Notes under the pieces: model-generated | The model's input: only the letters and a program-made list of their open reading frames with translations | Database searches by the model: none | Told to the model about the DNA's origin: nothing | Made by a program: the position numbers and the translations under genes | NCBI GenBank assembly: GCA_029721435.1 | Contig: CM056576.1 | Location: 74,851,876-74,915,875, forward strand | DNA: 64,000 bases | Reading direction: 5' to 3' | Origin: Gymnothorax reevesii | Taxonomy: Eukaryota > Chordata > Actinopteri > Anguilliformes > Muraenidae | Part shown: positions 44,341 to 58,199 of the stretch, piece by piece | Position numbering within the stretch: position 1 is the first letter of the stretch | Layout: every line of letters starts with the position of its first letter

Positions 44341-47300
44341 GTTCTGGTTGGTTGCTAGGCAGTTGCTATGGTGTTCTGGGTGGTTGCTAGGGCGTAGCTA
44401 GGCGGTTGCTATGGTGTTTTGGGTGGTTGCTAGGGCGTTGCTATAGTGTTCTGGGTGGTTGCTAGGGCATTGCTAGGCAGTTGCTATGGTGTTCTGGGTG
44501 GTTGCTAGGCAGTTGCTATGGTGTTCTGGGTGGTTGCTAGGGCGTTGCTAGGCAGTTGGTATGGTGTTCTGGGTGGTTGCTAGGGCGTTGCTTGGCAGTT
44601 GCTATAGTGTTCTGGATGGTTGCTAGGCAGTTGCTATGGTGTTTTGGGTGGTTGCTAGGGCGTTGCTAAGCGGTTGCTATGGTGTTCTGGGTCGTTGCTA
44701 GGGCGTTGCTAGGCAGTTGCTATGGTGATCTGGGTGGTTGCTAGGGCATTGCTAGGCGGTTGCTATGGTGTTCTGGGTGGTTGCTAGGTGGTTGCTTAGG
44801 TGTCCTGGGTGGTTGCTGGGGCGTTGCCAGGCGGTTGCTATGGTGTTCTGGGTGGTTGCTAGGCAGTTGCTATGGTGTTCTGGGTCGTTGCTAGGGCGTT
44901 GCTCGGCGATTAGTATGGTGTTTTGGGTGGTTGATAGGGCGTTGCTATGGTGTTCTGGGTGGTTGCTAGGGCGTTGCTTGGCAGGTGCTAGGGTGTTCTG
45001 GGTGGTTGATAGGGCATTGCTAGGCGGTTGTTATGGTGTTCTGGGTGGTTGCTAGGCGGTTGCTTTGGTGTTCTGGGTGGTTGCTAGGCGGTTGCTATGG
45101 TGTTCTAAGTGGTTGCTAGGCGGTTGCTATGGTGTTCTAAGTGGTTGCTAGGGCGTTGCTAGGCAGTTGCTGTGGTGTTCTGGGTGGTTGCTAGGGCGTT
45201 GCTAGGCAGTTGCTATGGTGTCCTGGGAGGTTGCCAGGCGGTTGCTATGGTGTTCAAAGTGGTTGCTAGGGCGTTGCTAGGCGGTTGCTTTGGTGTTCTG
45301 GGTGGTTGCTAGGGCGTTGCTAGGCAGTTCCTATGGTGTTCTGGGTGGTTGCTAGGGCGTTGCTAGGCAGGTGCTATGGTGTTTTGGGTGGTTGCTAGGG
45401 CGTTTCTACGCGGTTGCTATGGTGTTCTGGGTGGTTGCTAGGTGGTTGCTATGGTGTTCCGGGTGGTTGCTAGGGCATTGCTAGGCAGTTGCCATTGTGT
45501 TCTGGGTGGTTGCTAGGGCGTTGCTAGGTGGTTGCTATGGTGTTCACGGTGGTTGCTAGTGTGTTGCTAGGCGGTTGCTATGGTGTTCTGGGTCGTTGCT
45601 AGGGCGTTGCTATGCGATTGCTATGGTGTTCTGGCTGGTTGATAGGGTGTTGCTATGGTGTTCTGGGTGGTTACAAGGGCGTTGCAAGGCGGTTGCTATG
45701 GTGTTCTGGGTGGTTGCTAGGGCATTGCTAGGTGGTTGCTATGGTGTTCTGGCTGGTTGCTTGGGTGTTGCCAGGCGGATGCAATGGTGTTCTGGGTGGG
45801 TTCTAGGGCGTTGCCAGGCAGTTGCTATGGTGTTCTGGGTGGTTGCTAGGGCATTGCTAGGCGGTTGCTATGGTGTTCTGGGTGGTTGCTAGGCAGTTGC
45901 TATGGTGTTCTGGGTGGTTGCTAGGGCGTACCTAGGCGGTTGCTATGGTGTTCTGGGTGGTTGCTAGGGCGTTGCTATGGTGTTCTGGGTGGTTGTTAGG
46001 TCATTGCTAGGCAGGTGCTATGTTGGTCTGGGTGGTTTCTAGGCAGTTGCTATGGTGTTCTTGGTGGTTGCTAGGGCGTTGCTAGGCAGTTGGTATGGTG
46101 TTCTGGGTGGTTGCTAGGGCGTTGCTATGGTGTTCTGGGTGGTTGCTAGGGCATTGCTAGGCAGTTGCTATGGTGTTCTGGGTGGTTGCTAGGCAGTTGC
46201 TATGGTGTTCTTGGTGGTTGCTAGGGCGTTGCTAGGCAGTTGGTATGGTGTTCTGGGTGGTTGCTAGGGCGTTGCTAGGCAGTTGCTATGGTGTTCTGGG
46301 TGGTTGCTAGGGTGTTGCTAGGCAGTTGCTATGGTGTTCTGGGTGGTTGCTAGGCAGTTGCTTTGGTGTTCTTGGTGGTTGCTAGGGCGTTGCTAGGCAG
46401 TTGGTATGGTGTTCTGGGTGGTTGCTAGGGCATTGCTAGGCAGTTGCCATTGTGTTCTGGGTGGTTGCTAGGGCGTTGCTAGGTGGTTGCTACGGTGTTC
46501 TGGGTGGTTACTAGGGCATTGCTAGGCGGTTGCTATGGTGTTCTGGGTCGTTGCTAGGGCGTCGCTATGCGTTTGCTATGGTGTTCTGGCTGGTTGATAG
46601 GGTGTTGCTATGGTGTTCTGGGTGGTTACAAGGGCGTTGCAAGGCGGTTGCTATGGTGTTCTGTGTGGTTGCTAGGGCATTGCTAGGTGGTTGCTATGGT
46701 GTTCTGGCTGGTTGCTTGGGTGTTGCCAGGCGGATGCTATGGTGTTCTGGGTGGTTTCTAGGGCGTTGCTAGGGGGTTGCTATGGTGTTCTAAGTGGTTG
46801 CTAGGGCGTTGCTAGGCGTTTGCTATGGTGTTCTGGGTGGTTGCTAGGGCGTTGCTATGGTGTTCTGGGTGGTTGCTAGGGCGTAGCTAGGCGGTTGCTA
46901 TGGTGTTCTGGGTGGTTGCAAGGGCGTTGCTATGGTGTTCTGGGTGGTTGCTAGGGCATTGCTAGGCAGTTGCTATGGTGTTCTGGGTGGTTGCTAGGCA
47001 GTTGCTATGGTGTTCTTGGTGGTTGCTAGGGCGTTGCTGGGCAGTTGGTGTGGTGTTCTGGGTGGTTGCTAGGGCGTTGCTAGGCAGTTGCAATGGTGTT
47101 CTGGGTGGTTGCTAGGGTGTTGCTAGGCATGTTGCTATGGTGTTCTGGGTGGTTGCTAGGGCGTTGCTAGGCAGTTGCTATGGTGTTCTGGGTGGTTGCT
47201 AGGCGGTTGCTATGGTGTTTTGGGTGGTTGCTTGGGCATTGCTAAGCGGTTGCTATGGTGTTCTGAGTGGTTGATAAAGCGTTGCTAGGCAGTTGCTATG

Positions 47301-48450
47301 GTGATCTGGGTGGTTGCTGGGGCATTGCTAGGCGGTTGCTATGGTGTTGTGGGTGGTTACTAGGTGGTTGCTAAGGTGTTCTGGGTGGTTGGGAGGGCGT
47401 TGCCAGGTGGTTGCTATGGTGTTCTGGATGGTTGCCTGGCAGTTGCTATGGTGTTCTGGTTCGTTGCTAGGAAGTTGCTAGGCGGTTGCTTTGGTGTTCT
47501 GGTTGGTTGCTATGCGGTTGCTATGGTGTTCTAGGTGGTTGCTAGGGCATTGCTAGGCAGTTGCTATGGTGTTCTGGGTGGTTGCTAGGCAGTTGCTATG
47601 GTGTTCTGGGTGGTTGCTAGGGCGTAGGTAGGCGGTTGCTATGGTGTTCTGGGTGGTTGCTAGGGCGTTGCTAGGTGATTGCTATTGTGTTCTGGGTGGT
47701 TGCTAGGCGGTTGTTAGGCCGTTGCTATGGTTTTCTGGGTGGTTGCTAGGTGGTTCTTATGGTGTTCTGGGTGGTTGCTATGGCGTTGCTAGGCAGTTGC
47801 TATGGTGTTCTGGGTTGTTGCTAGGGCGTTGCTAGGTGGCTGCTATGGTGTTTTAGGTGGTTGCTAGGGCGTTTCTAGGCAGTTGCTATGGTGTTCTGGC
47901 TGGTTGCTAGGCAATTGCTATGGTGTTCTGGGTGGTTAATAGGGTGTTGCAAGGCGGGTGCAATGGTGTTCTGTGGGTTGCTAGGGCATTGCAAGGTGGT
48001 TGCTATGGTGTTCTGGCTGGTTGCTAGGGTGTTGCTAGGCGTATGCTATGGTGTTCTGGGTGGTTTCTAGGGCGTTGCTAGGCAATTGCTATGGTGTTCT
48101 GGGTGGTTGCTAGGGCGTTGCTAGGCGGTTGCTATGGTGTTCTGGGTGGTTGCTAGGCAGTTGCTATGGTGTTCTGGGTGGTTGCTAGGGCGTAGCTAGG
48201 CAGTTGCTATCGTGTTCTGGGTGGTTGCTAGGGCGTTGCTATGGTGTTCTGGGTGGTTGCTAGGGCATTGCTAGGCAGTTGCTATGGTGTTCTGGGTGGT
48301 TGCTAGGCAGTTGCTATGGTGTTCTTGGTGGTTGCTAGGGCGTTGCTAGGCAGTTGGTATGGTGTTCAGGGTGGTTGCTAGGGCGTTGCTAGGCAGTTGC
48401 TATGGTGTTCTGGGTGGTCGCTAGGGTGTTGCTAGGCATGTTGCTATGGT
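44341..48450 (+). repeat. 4.1-kb tandem duplication, copy 1
   Basis: Begins at TTCTGGTTGGTTGC and matches 48451-52565. The offset is about 4,109 in the left part (CTCGGCGATT at 44902 and 49011, 45575 and 49684) and 4,194 in the right part (46530 and 50724, 47937 and 52131). The copies therefore differ by one 85-bp net indel near 46 kb. Confidence 0.88.
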
Positions 48451-51400
48451 GTTCTGGTTGGTTGCTAGGCAGTTGCTATGGTGTTCTGGGTGGTTGCTAG
48501 GGCGTAGCTAGGCGGTTGCTATGGTGTTTTGGGTGGTTGCTAGGGCGTTGCTATAGTGTTCTGGGTGGTTGCTAGGGCATTGCTAGGCAGTTGCTATGGT
48601 GTTCTGGGTGGTTGCTAGGCAGTTGCTATGGTGTTCTGGGTGGTTGCTAGGGCGTTGCTAAGCAGTTGCTATGGTGTTCTGGGTGGTTGCTAAGGCGTTG
48701 CTAGGCAGTTGCTATGGTGTTCTGGGTGGTTGCTAGGCGGTTGCTATGGTGTTTTGGGTGGTTGCTAGGGCGTTGCTAAGCGGTTGCTATGGTGTTCTGG
48801 GTCGTTGCTAGGGCGTTGCTAGGCAGTTGCTATGGTGATCTGGGTGGTTGCTAGGGCATTGCTAGGCGGTTGCTATGGTGTTCTGGGTGGAGCTAGGTGG
48901 TTGCTTAGGTGTTCTGGGTGGTTGCTCGGGCGTTGCCAGGCGGTTGCTATGGTGTTCTGGGTGGTTGCTAGGCAGTTGCTATGGTGCTCTGGCTCGTTGC
49001 TAGGGCGTTGCTCGGCGATTAGTATGGTGTTTTGGGTGGTTGCTAGGGCGTTGCTATGGTGTTCTGGGTGGTTGCTAGGGCGTTGCTTGGCAGTTGCTAT
49101 GGTGTTCTGGGTGGTTGATAGGGCATTGCTAGGCGGTTGTTATGGTGTTCTGGGTGGTTGCTAGGCGGTTGCTATGGTGTTCTGGGTGGTTGCTAGGCGG
49201 TTGCTATGGTGTTCTAAGTGGTTGCTAGGCGGTTGCTATGGTGTTCTAAGTGGTTGCTAGGGCGTTGCTAGGCAGTTGCTATGGTGTTCTGGGTGGTTGT
49301 TAGGGCGTTGCTAGGCAGTTGCTATGGTGTTCTGGGAGGTTGCCAGGCGGTTGCTATGGTGTTCTAAGTGGTTGCTAGGGCGTTGCTAGGCGGTTGCTAT
49401 GGTGTTCTGGGTGGTTGCTAGGGCGTTGCTAGGCAGTTCCTATGGTGTTCTGGGTGGTTGCTAGGGCGTTGCTAGGCAGTTGCTATGGTGTTTTGGGTGG
49501 TTGCTAGGGCGTTTCTACGCGGTTGCTATGGTGTTCTGGGTGGATGCTAGGTGGTTGTTATGGTGTTCTGGGTGGTTGCTAGGGCATTGCTAGGCAGTTG
49601 CCATTGTGTTCTGGGTGGTTGCTAGGGCGTTGCTAGGTGGTTGCTATGGTGTTCACGGTGGTTGCTAGGGTGTTGCTAGGCGGTTGCTATGGTGTTCTGG
49701 GTCGTTGCTAGGGCGTTGCTATGCGATTGCTATGGTGTTCTGGCTGGTTGATAGGGTGTTGCTATGGTGTTCTGGGTGGTTACAAGGGCGTTGCAAGGCG
49801 GTTGCTTTGGTGTTCTGGGTGGTTGCTAGGGCATTGCTAGGTGGTTGCTATGGTGTTCTGGCTGGTTGCTTGGGTGTTGCCAGGCGGATGCTATGGTGTT
49901 CTGGGTGGGTTCTAGGGCGTTGCTAGGCAGTTGCTATGGTGTTCTGGGTGGTTGCTAGGGCGTTTCTAGGCGGTTGCTATGGTGTTCTGGGTGGTTGCTA
50001 GGCAGTTGCTATGGTGTTCTGGGTGGTTGCTAGGGCGTAGCTAGGCGGTTGCTATGGTGTTCTGGGTGGTTGCTAGGGCGTTGCTATGGTGTTCTGGGTG
50101 GTTGCTAGGGCATTGCTAGGCAGTTGCTATGGTGTTCTGGGTGGTTTCTAGGCAGTTGCTATGGTGTTCTTGGTGGTTGCTAGGGCGTTGCTAGGCAGTT
50201 GGTATGGTGTTCTGGGTGGTTGCTAGGGCGTTGCTAGGCAGTTGCTATGGTGTTCTGGGTGGTTGCTAGGGTGTTGCTAGGTGGTTGCTATGGTGTTCTG
50301 GGTGGTTGCTAGGGCGTTGCTATGGTGTTCTGGGTGGTTGCTAGGGCATTGCTAGGCAGTTGCTATGGTGTTCTGGGTGGTTGCTAGGCAGTTGCTATGG
50401 TGTTCTTGGTGGTTGCTAGGGCGTTGCTAGGCAGTTGGTATGGTGTTCTGGGTGGTTGCTAGGGCGTTGCTAGGCAGTTGCTATGGTGTTCTGGGTGGTT
50501 GCTAGGGTGTTGCTAGGCAGTTGCTATGGTGTTCTGTTTGGTTGCTAGGCAGTTGCTATGGTGTTCTGGGTGGTTGCTAGGGTGTTGCTAGGCAGTTGCT
50601 ATGGTGTTCTGGGTGGTTGCTAGGCATTGCTCGGCAGTTGCCATTGTGTTCTGGGTGGTTGCTAGGGCGTTGCTAGGTGGTTGCTATGGTGTTCTGGGTG
50701 GTTGCTAGGGCATTGCTAGGCGGTTGCTATGGTGTTCTGCGTCGTTGCTAGGGCGTCGCTATGCGATTGCTATGGTGTTCTGGCTGGTTGATAGGGTGTT
50801 GCTATGGTGTTCTGGGTGGTTACAAGGGCGTTGCAAGGCGGTTGCTATGGTGTTCTGTGTGGTTGCTAGGGCATTGCTAGGTGGTTGCTGTGGTGTTCTG
50901 GCTGGTTGCTTGGGTGTTCGCAGGCGGATGCTATGGTGTTCTGGGTGGTTTCTAGGGCGTTGCTAGGCAGTTGCTATGGTGTTCTGGGTGGTTGCTAGGG
51001 CGTTGCTAGGCGGTTGCTATGGTGTTCTGGGTGGTTGCTAGGCAGTTGCTATGGTGTTCTGGGTGGTTGCTAGGGCGTAGCTAGGCGGTTGCTATGGTGT
51101 TCTGGGTGGTTGCTAGGGCGTTGCTATGGTGTTCTGGGTGGTTGCTAGGGCATTGCTAGGCAGTTGCTATGGTGTTCTGGGTGGTTGCTAGGCAGTTGCT
51201 ATGGTGTTCTTGGTGGTTGCTAGGGCGTTGCTAGGCAGTTGCTATGGTGTTCTGGGTGGTTGCTAGGGCGTTGCTAGGCGGTTGCTATGGTGTTCTGGGT
51301 GGTTGCTAGGGTGTTGCTAGGCATGTTGCTATGGTGTTCTGGGTGGTTGCTAGGGCGTTGCTAGGCAGTTGCTATGGTGTTCTGGGTGGTTGCTAGGCGG

Positions 51401-52565
51401 TTGCTATGGTGTTTTGGGTGGTTGCTTGGGCATTGCTAAGCGGTTGCTATGGTGTTCTGAGTGGTTGCTAAAGCGTTGCTAGGCAGTTGCTATGGTGATC
51501 TGGGTGGTTGCTAGGGCATTGCTAGGCGGTTGCTATGGTGTTCTGGGTGGTTACTAGGTGGTTGCTATGGTGTTCTGGGTGGTTGCGAGGGCGTTGCCAG
51601 GTGGTTGCTATGGTGTTCTGGATGGTTGCCTGGCAGTTGCTATGGTGTTCTGGTTCGTTGCTAGGAAGTTGCTAGGCGGTTGCTTTGGTGTTCTGGTTGG
51701 TTGCTATGCGGTTGCTATGGTGTTCTAGGTGGTTGCTAGGGCATTGCTAGGCAGTTGCTATGGTGTTCTGGGTGGTGGCTAGGGAGTTGCTATGGTGTGC
51801 TGGGGGGTGGCTGGGGTGCGGCTAGGCGGTTGCTATGGTGTTCTGGGTGGTTGCTAGGGCGTTGCTAGGTGGTTGCTATTGTGTTCTGGGTGGTTGCTAG
51901 GCGGTTGTTAGGCCGTTGCTATGGTTTTCTGGGTGGTTGCTAGGTGGTTCTTATGGTGTTCTGGGTGGTTGCTATGGCGTTGCTAGGCAGTTGCTATGGT
52001 GTTCTGGGTTGGTGCTAGGGCGTTGCTAGGTGGCTGCTATGGTGTTTTAGGTGGTTGCTAGGGCGTTTCTAGGCAGTTGGTATGGTGTTCTGGCTGGTTG
52101 CTAGGCAATTGCTATGGTGTTCTGGGTGGTTAATAGGGTGTTGCAAGGCGGGTGCAATGGTGTTCGGGGGGTTGCTGGGGCATTGCAGGGTGGTTGCTGT
52201 GGTGTTCTGGCTGGTTGCTAGGGTGTTGCTGGGCGTATGCTATGGTGTCCTGGGTGGTTTCTAGGGCGTTGCTAGGCAATTGCTATGGTGTTCTGGGTGG
52301 TTGCTAGGGCGTTGCTAGGCGGTTGCTATGGTGTTCTGGGTGGTTGCTAGGCAGTTGCTATGGTGTTCTGGGTGGTTGCTAGGGCGTAGCTAGGCAGTTG
52401 CTATCGTGTTCTGGGTGGTTGCTAGGGCGTTGCTATGGTGTTCTGGGTGGTTGCTAGGGCATTGCTAGGCAGTTGCTATGGTGTTCTGGGTGGTTGCTAG
52501 GCAGTTGCTATGGTGTTCCCAGTGGTTGCTGGGGCGCTGATAGGCAGTTGCTATGGTGTTCAGGG
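48451..52565 (+). repeat. 4.1-kb tandem duplication, copy 2
   Basis: Second copy. It ends where the match with copy 1 breaks near 52.57 kb (GCAGTTTTTATCG). A third, partial copy of the left part starts near 54081 with the same TTCTGGTTGG and CTATAGTGTTC markers. Confidence 0.86.
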
Positions 52566-55500
52566 TGGTTGCTAGGGCATTGCTAGGCAGTTTTTATCGT
52601 ATTCTGGGTGGTTGCTAGGTGGTTGCTATGGTTTTCTGGGTGGTTGCTAAGGTGTTGCTAGGCTGTTGTCATGGTGTTCAGCATGGTTGCTAGGTGGTTG
52701 CCATGGTGTTCTGGGTGGTTGCTATGGCATTGCTAAGCGGTTGCTATGGTGTTCTGGGTGGTTGGTAAGTGGTTGCTAGGCAGTTGCTATGGTGATCTGG
52801 GTGGTTGCTAGGGCATTGCTAGGCGGTTGCTATGGTGTTCTGGGTGGTTGCTAGGTGGTTGCTATGGTGTTCTGGGTGGTTGCTCGGGCGTTGCCAGGCG
52901 GTTGCTATGGTGTTCTGGGTGGTTGCTAGGCAGTTGCTATGATGTTCTGGGTCGTTTCTAGGGCGTTGCTAGGCGATTGCTATGGTGTTTTGGGTAGTTG
53001 CCAGGGCGTTACTATGGCGTTCTGGGTGGTTGCTAGGGCGTTGCTTGGCAGTTGCTATGGTGTTCTGGGTGGTTGATAGGGCATTGCTAGGGGGTTGTAA
53101 TGGTGTTCTGGGTGGTTGCTAGGCGGTTGCTATGGTGTTCTGGGTGGTTGCTAAAGCATTGCTAGGCGGTTGCTATGGTGGTCTGGGTGGTTACTAGGCG
53201 GTTGCTATGGTGTTCTGGGTGGTTGCTAGGCGGTTGCTATGGTGTTCTAAGTGGTTGCTAGGCGGTTGCTATGGTGTTCTAAGTGGTTGCTAGGGCGTTG
53301 CTAGGCAGTTGCTATGGTGTTCTGGGTGGTTGCTAGGCGGTTGCTGTGGTGTTCTGGGTGGGTGCCAGGGCGTGGCTAAGCAGTTGCTATGGTGTTTTAG
53401 GTGGTTGTTAGGGCGTTGCTAGGCAGTTGTTATGGTGTTCTGGGTGGTTGCTAGGCGGTTGCTATGGTGTTCTAAGTGGTTGCTAGGGCGTTGCAAGGCA
53501 GTTGCTATGGTGTTCTGGGTGGTTGCTAGGTGGTTGCTATGGTGTTCTGCGTGGTTGCTAGGGCGTAGCTAGGCGGTTGCTATGGTGTTCTGTGTGGTTG
53601 CTAGGGCATTGCTAGGTGGTTGCTATGGTGTTCTAGGTGGTTGCTAGGCGGTTGCTAGGCCGTTGCTATGGTGTTCTGGGTGGTTGCTAGGTGGTTGCTA
53701 TGGTGTTCTGGGTGGTTGCTAGGGCGTTGCTAGGCAGTTGCATTGGTGTTCTGGGTGGTTGCTAGGGCGTTGCTAGGTGGTTGCTATGGTGTTCTGGGTG
53801 GTTGCTAAGGCGTTTCTAGGCAGTTCCTATGGTGTTCTGGCTGGTTGCTAGGCAATTGCTATGTTGTTCTGGGTGGTTAATAGGGTGTTGCAAGGCGGTT
53901 GCTATGGTGTTCTGGGGGTTGCGAGGGCATTGCTAGGTGGTTGCTATGGTGTTCTGGGTGGTTGCTAGGGTGTTGCTAGGCGGTTGCTATGGTGTTCTGG
54001 GTGGTTGCTAGGGCGTTGCTAGGCAGTTGCTATGGTGTTGTGGGTGGTTGCTAGGGCGTTGCTAGGCGCTTGCTATGGTGTTCTGGTTGGTTGCTAGGCA
54101 GTTGCTATGGTGTTCTGGGTGGTTGCTAGGGCGTAGCTAGGCGGTTGCTATGGTGTTTTGGGTGGTTGCTAGGGCGTTGCTATAGTGTTCTGGGTGGTTG
54201 CTAGGGCATTGTCAGGCAGTTGCTATGGTGTTCTGGGTGGTTGCTAGGCAGTTGCTATGGTGATCTGGGTGGTTGCTAGGGCATTGCTAGGCAGTTGCTA
54301 TGGTGTTCTGGGTGGTTGCTAGGCAGTTGCTATGGTGTTTTGGGTGGTTGCTAGGGCGTTGCTAAGCGGTTGCTATGGTGTTCTGGGTCGTTGCTAGGGC
54401 GTTGCTAGGCAGTTGCTATGGTGATCTGGGTGGTTGCTTGGGCATTGCTAGGCGGTTGCTATGGTGTTCTGGGTGGTTGCTAGGTGGTTGCTTAGGTGTT
54501 CTGGGTGGTTGCTCGGGCGTTGCCAGGCGGTTGCTATGGTGTTCTGGGTGGTGGCTAGGCAGTTGCTATGGTGTTCTGGGTCGTTGCTAGGGCGTTGCTA
54601 GGCGATTGCTATGGTGTTTTGGGTGGTTGCTAGGGCGTTGCTATGGTGTTCTGGGTGGTTGCTAGGGCGTTACTTGGCAGTTGCTATGGTGTTCTGGGTG
54701 GTTGCTAGGGCATTGCTAGGCGGTTGTTATGGTGTTCTGGGTGGTTGCTAGGCGGTTGCTATGGTGTTCTGGGTGGTTGCTAGGCGGTTGCTATGGTGTT
54801 CTAAGTGGTTGCTAGGCGGTTGCTATGGTGTTCTAAGTGGTTGCTAGGGCCTTGCTAGGCAGTTGCTATGGTGTTCTGGGTGGTTGTTAGGGCGTTGCTA
54901 GGCAGTTGCTATGGTGTTCTGGGAGGGTGCCAGGCGGTTGCTATGGTGTTGTAAGTGGTTGCTAGGGCGTTGCTAGGCGGTTGCTATGGTGTTCTGGGTG
55001 GTTGCTAGGGCGTTGCTAGGCAGTTCCTATGGTGTTCTGGGTGGTTGCTAGGCGGTTGCTATGGTGTTCTGGGTGGTTGCTAGGCGGTTGCTATGGTGTT
55101 CTAAGTGGTTGCTAGGCGGTTGCTATGGTGTTCTAAGTGGTTGCTAGGCCGTTGCTAGGCAGTTGCTATGGTGTTCTGGGTGGTTGCGAAGCGGTTGCTA
55201 TGGTGTTCTGGGTGGTTGCCAGGGCGTTGCTAGGCAGTTGTTATGGTGTTCTAGGTGGTTGTTAGGGCGTTGCTAGGCAGTTGCTATGGTGTTCTGGGTG
55301 GTTGCTAGGCGGTTGCTATGGTGTTCTAAGTGGTTGCTAGGGCGGTGCTAGGCAGTTGCTATGGTGTTCTGGGTGGTTGCTAGGTGGTTGCTATGGTGTT
55401 CTGCGTGGTTGCTAGGGCGTAGCTAGGCGGTTGCTATGGTGTTCTGGGTGGTTGCTAGGGCATTGCTAGGTGGTTGCTATGGTGTTCTAGGTGGTTGCTA

Positions 55501-56799
55501 GGCGGTTGCTAGGCCGTTGCTATGGTGTTCTGGGTGGTTGCTAGGTGGTTGCTATGGTGTTCTGGGTGGTTGCTAGGGCGTTGCGAGGCAGTTGCATTGG
55601 TGTTCTGGGTGGTTGCTAGGGCGTTGCTAGGTGGTTGCTATGGTGTTCTGGGTGGTTGCTAGGGCGTTTCTAGGCAGTTGCTATGGTGTTCTGGCTGGTT
55701 GCTAGGCAATTGCTATGATGTTCTGGGTGGTTAATAGGGCCTTGCAAGGCGGTTGCTATGGTGTTCTGGGGGTTGCGAGGGCATTGCTAGGTGGTTGCTA
55801 TGGTGTTCTGGGTGGTTGCTAGGGTGTTGCTAGGCGGTTGCTTTGGTGTTCTGGGTGGTTTCTAGGGGGTTGCTAGGCAGTTGCTATGGTGTTCTGGGTT
55901 GTTGCTAGGGCGTTGCTAGGCGGTTGCTATGGTGTTCTGGGTGGTTGCTAGGCAGTTGCTATGGTGTTCTGGGTTGTTGCTAGGGCGTAGCTAGGCGGTT
56001 GCTATGGTGTTCTGGGTGGTTTCTAGGCAGTTGCTATGGTGTTCTGGGTGGCTGCTAGGGCGTTGCTAGGCAGTTGGTATGGTGTTTTGGGTGGTTGCTA
56101 GGGCGTTGCTGGGCAGTTGCTATGGTGTTCTGGGTGGTTGCTAGGGTGTTGCTAGGCAGTTGCTATGGTGTTCTGGGTGGTTGCTAGGCAGTTGCTATGG
56201 TGTTCTCGGTCGTTGCTAGGGCGTTGCTAGGCGATTGCTACGGTATTTTGGGTGGTTGCTAGGGCGTTGCTATGGTGTTCTGGGTGGTTGCTAGGGCGTT
56301 GCTTGGCAGTTGCTATGGTGTTCTGGGTGGTTGCTAGGGCATTGCTAGGCGGTTGTTATGGTGTTCTGGGTGGTTGCTAGGCGGTTGCTATGGTGTTCTA
56401 AGTGGTTGCTAGGGCATTGCTAGGCAGTTGCTATGGTGTTCTGGGTGGTTGTTAGGGCGTTGCTAGGGAGTTGCTATGGTGTTCTGGGAGGTTAGCAGGC
56501 GTTTGCTATGGTGGTTTAAGTGGTTGGTAGGGCGTTGCTAGGCGTTTGCTGTGGTGTTCTGGGTGGTTGCTAGGGCGTTGCTATGGTGTTCTGGGTGGTT
56601 GCTAGGGCGTTGCTAGGCAGTTGCTATGGTGTTCTGGGTGGTTGCTAGGGCGTTGCTAGGTGGTTGCTATGGTGTTCTGGGTGGTTGCTAGGGCGTTGCT
56701 AGGCAGTTGCTTTGGTGTTTTGGGTGGTTGCTAGGGCGTTTCTACGCGGTTGCTATGGTGTTGTGGGTGGTTGCTAGGTGGTTGCTATGGTGTTCTGGG

Positions 56800-57030
56800 T
56801 GGTTGCTAGGGCATTGCTAGGGAGTTGCCATTGTGTTTTGGGTGGTTGCTAGGGCGTTGCTTTGGTGTTCTGGGTGGTTGCTAGGGCATTGCTAGGCAGT
56901 TGCCATTGTGTTCTGGGTGGTTGCTAGGGCGTTGCTTTGGTGTTCTGGGTGGTTGCTAGGGCATTGCTAGGCAGTTGCCATTGTGTTCTGGGTGGTTGCT
57001 AGGGCATTGTTAGGTGGTTGCTATGGTGTT
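56800..57030 (+). repeat. Local 75-bp repeat, three copies
   Basis: GTTGCCATTGTGTT occurs at 56824, 56899 and 56974, exactly 75 bp apart, with CGTTGCTTTGGTG between them. A fourth occurrence at 57103 is out of the period. This is a fresh-looking expansion of one 32 + 43 pair. Confidence 0.85.
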
Positions 57031-58199
57031 TTGGGTGGTTGCTAGGGCATTTCTAGGCGGTTGCTATGGTGTTCTGGGTGGTTGCTAGGGCATTGCTAGG
57101 CAGTTGCCATTGTGTTCTGGGTGGTTGCTAGGGCGTTGCTAGGCAGTTGCTATGGTGTTTTGGGTGGTTGCTAGGGCATTTCTAGGCGGTTGCTATGGTG
57201 TTCTGGGTGGTTACTAGGTGGGTGCTATGGTGGTCTGGGTGGTTGCTAGGGCGTTGCTAGGAGGTTGCTAAGGTGTTCTGGGTGGTTGCTAGGCGGTTGC
57301 TATGGTGTTCTGGGTGGTTGCTAGGCGGTTGCTATGGTGTTCTAAGTGGTTGCTAGGCGGTTGCTATGGTGTTCTAAGTGGTTGCTAGGGCGTTGCTAGG
57401 CAGTTGCTATGGTGTTCTGGGTGGTTGCGAAGCGGTTGCTATGGTGTTCTGGGTGGTTGCCAGGGCGTTGCTAGGCGGTTGCTATGGTGTTCTAGGTGGT
57501 TGTTAGGGCGTTGCTAGGCAGTTGCTATGGTGTTCTGGGTGGTTGCAAGGGGGTTGCTATGGTGTTCTAAGTGGTTGCTAGGGCGGTGGTAGGCAGTTGC
57601 TATGGTGTTCTGGGTGGTTGGTAGGTGGTTGCTATGGTGTTCTGCGTGGTTGCTAGGGCGTAGCTAGGCGGTTGCTAAGGTGTTCTGGGTGGTTGCTAGG
57701 GCATTGCTAGGTGGTTGCTATGGTGTTCTAGGTGGTTGCTAGGCGGTTGCTAGGCCGTTGCGATGGTGTTCTGGGTGGTTGCTAGGTGCTTGCTATGGTG
57801 TTCTGGGTGGTTGCTAGGGCGTTTCTAGGCAGTTGCTATGGTGTTCTGGCTGGTTGCTAGGCAATTGCTATGATGTTCTGGGTGATTAATAGGGCGTTGC
57901 AAGGCGGTTGCTATGGTGTTCTGGGGGGTGCAAGGGCATTGCTAGGTGGTTGCTATGGTGTTCTTGGTGGTTGCTAGGGTGTGGCTAGGCGGTTGCTTTG
58001 GTGTTCTGGGTGGTTTCTAGGGCGTTGCTAGGCAGTTGCTATGGTGTTCTGGGTGGTTGCTAGGGCGTTGCTAGGCGGTTGCTATGGTGTTCTGGGTGGT
58101 TGCTAGGCAGTTGCTATGGTGTTCTGGGTGGTTGCTAGGGCGTAGCTAGGCGGTTGCTATGGTGTTCTGGGTGGTTGCTGGGTGGTTGCTATGGTGTTT

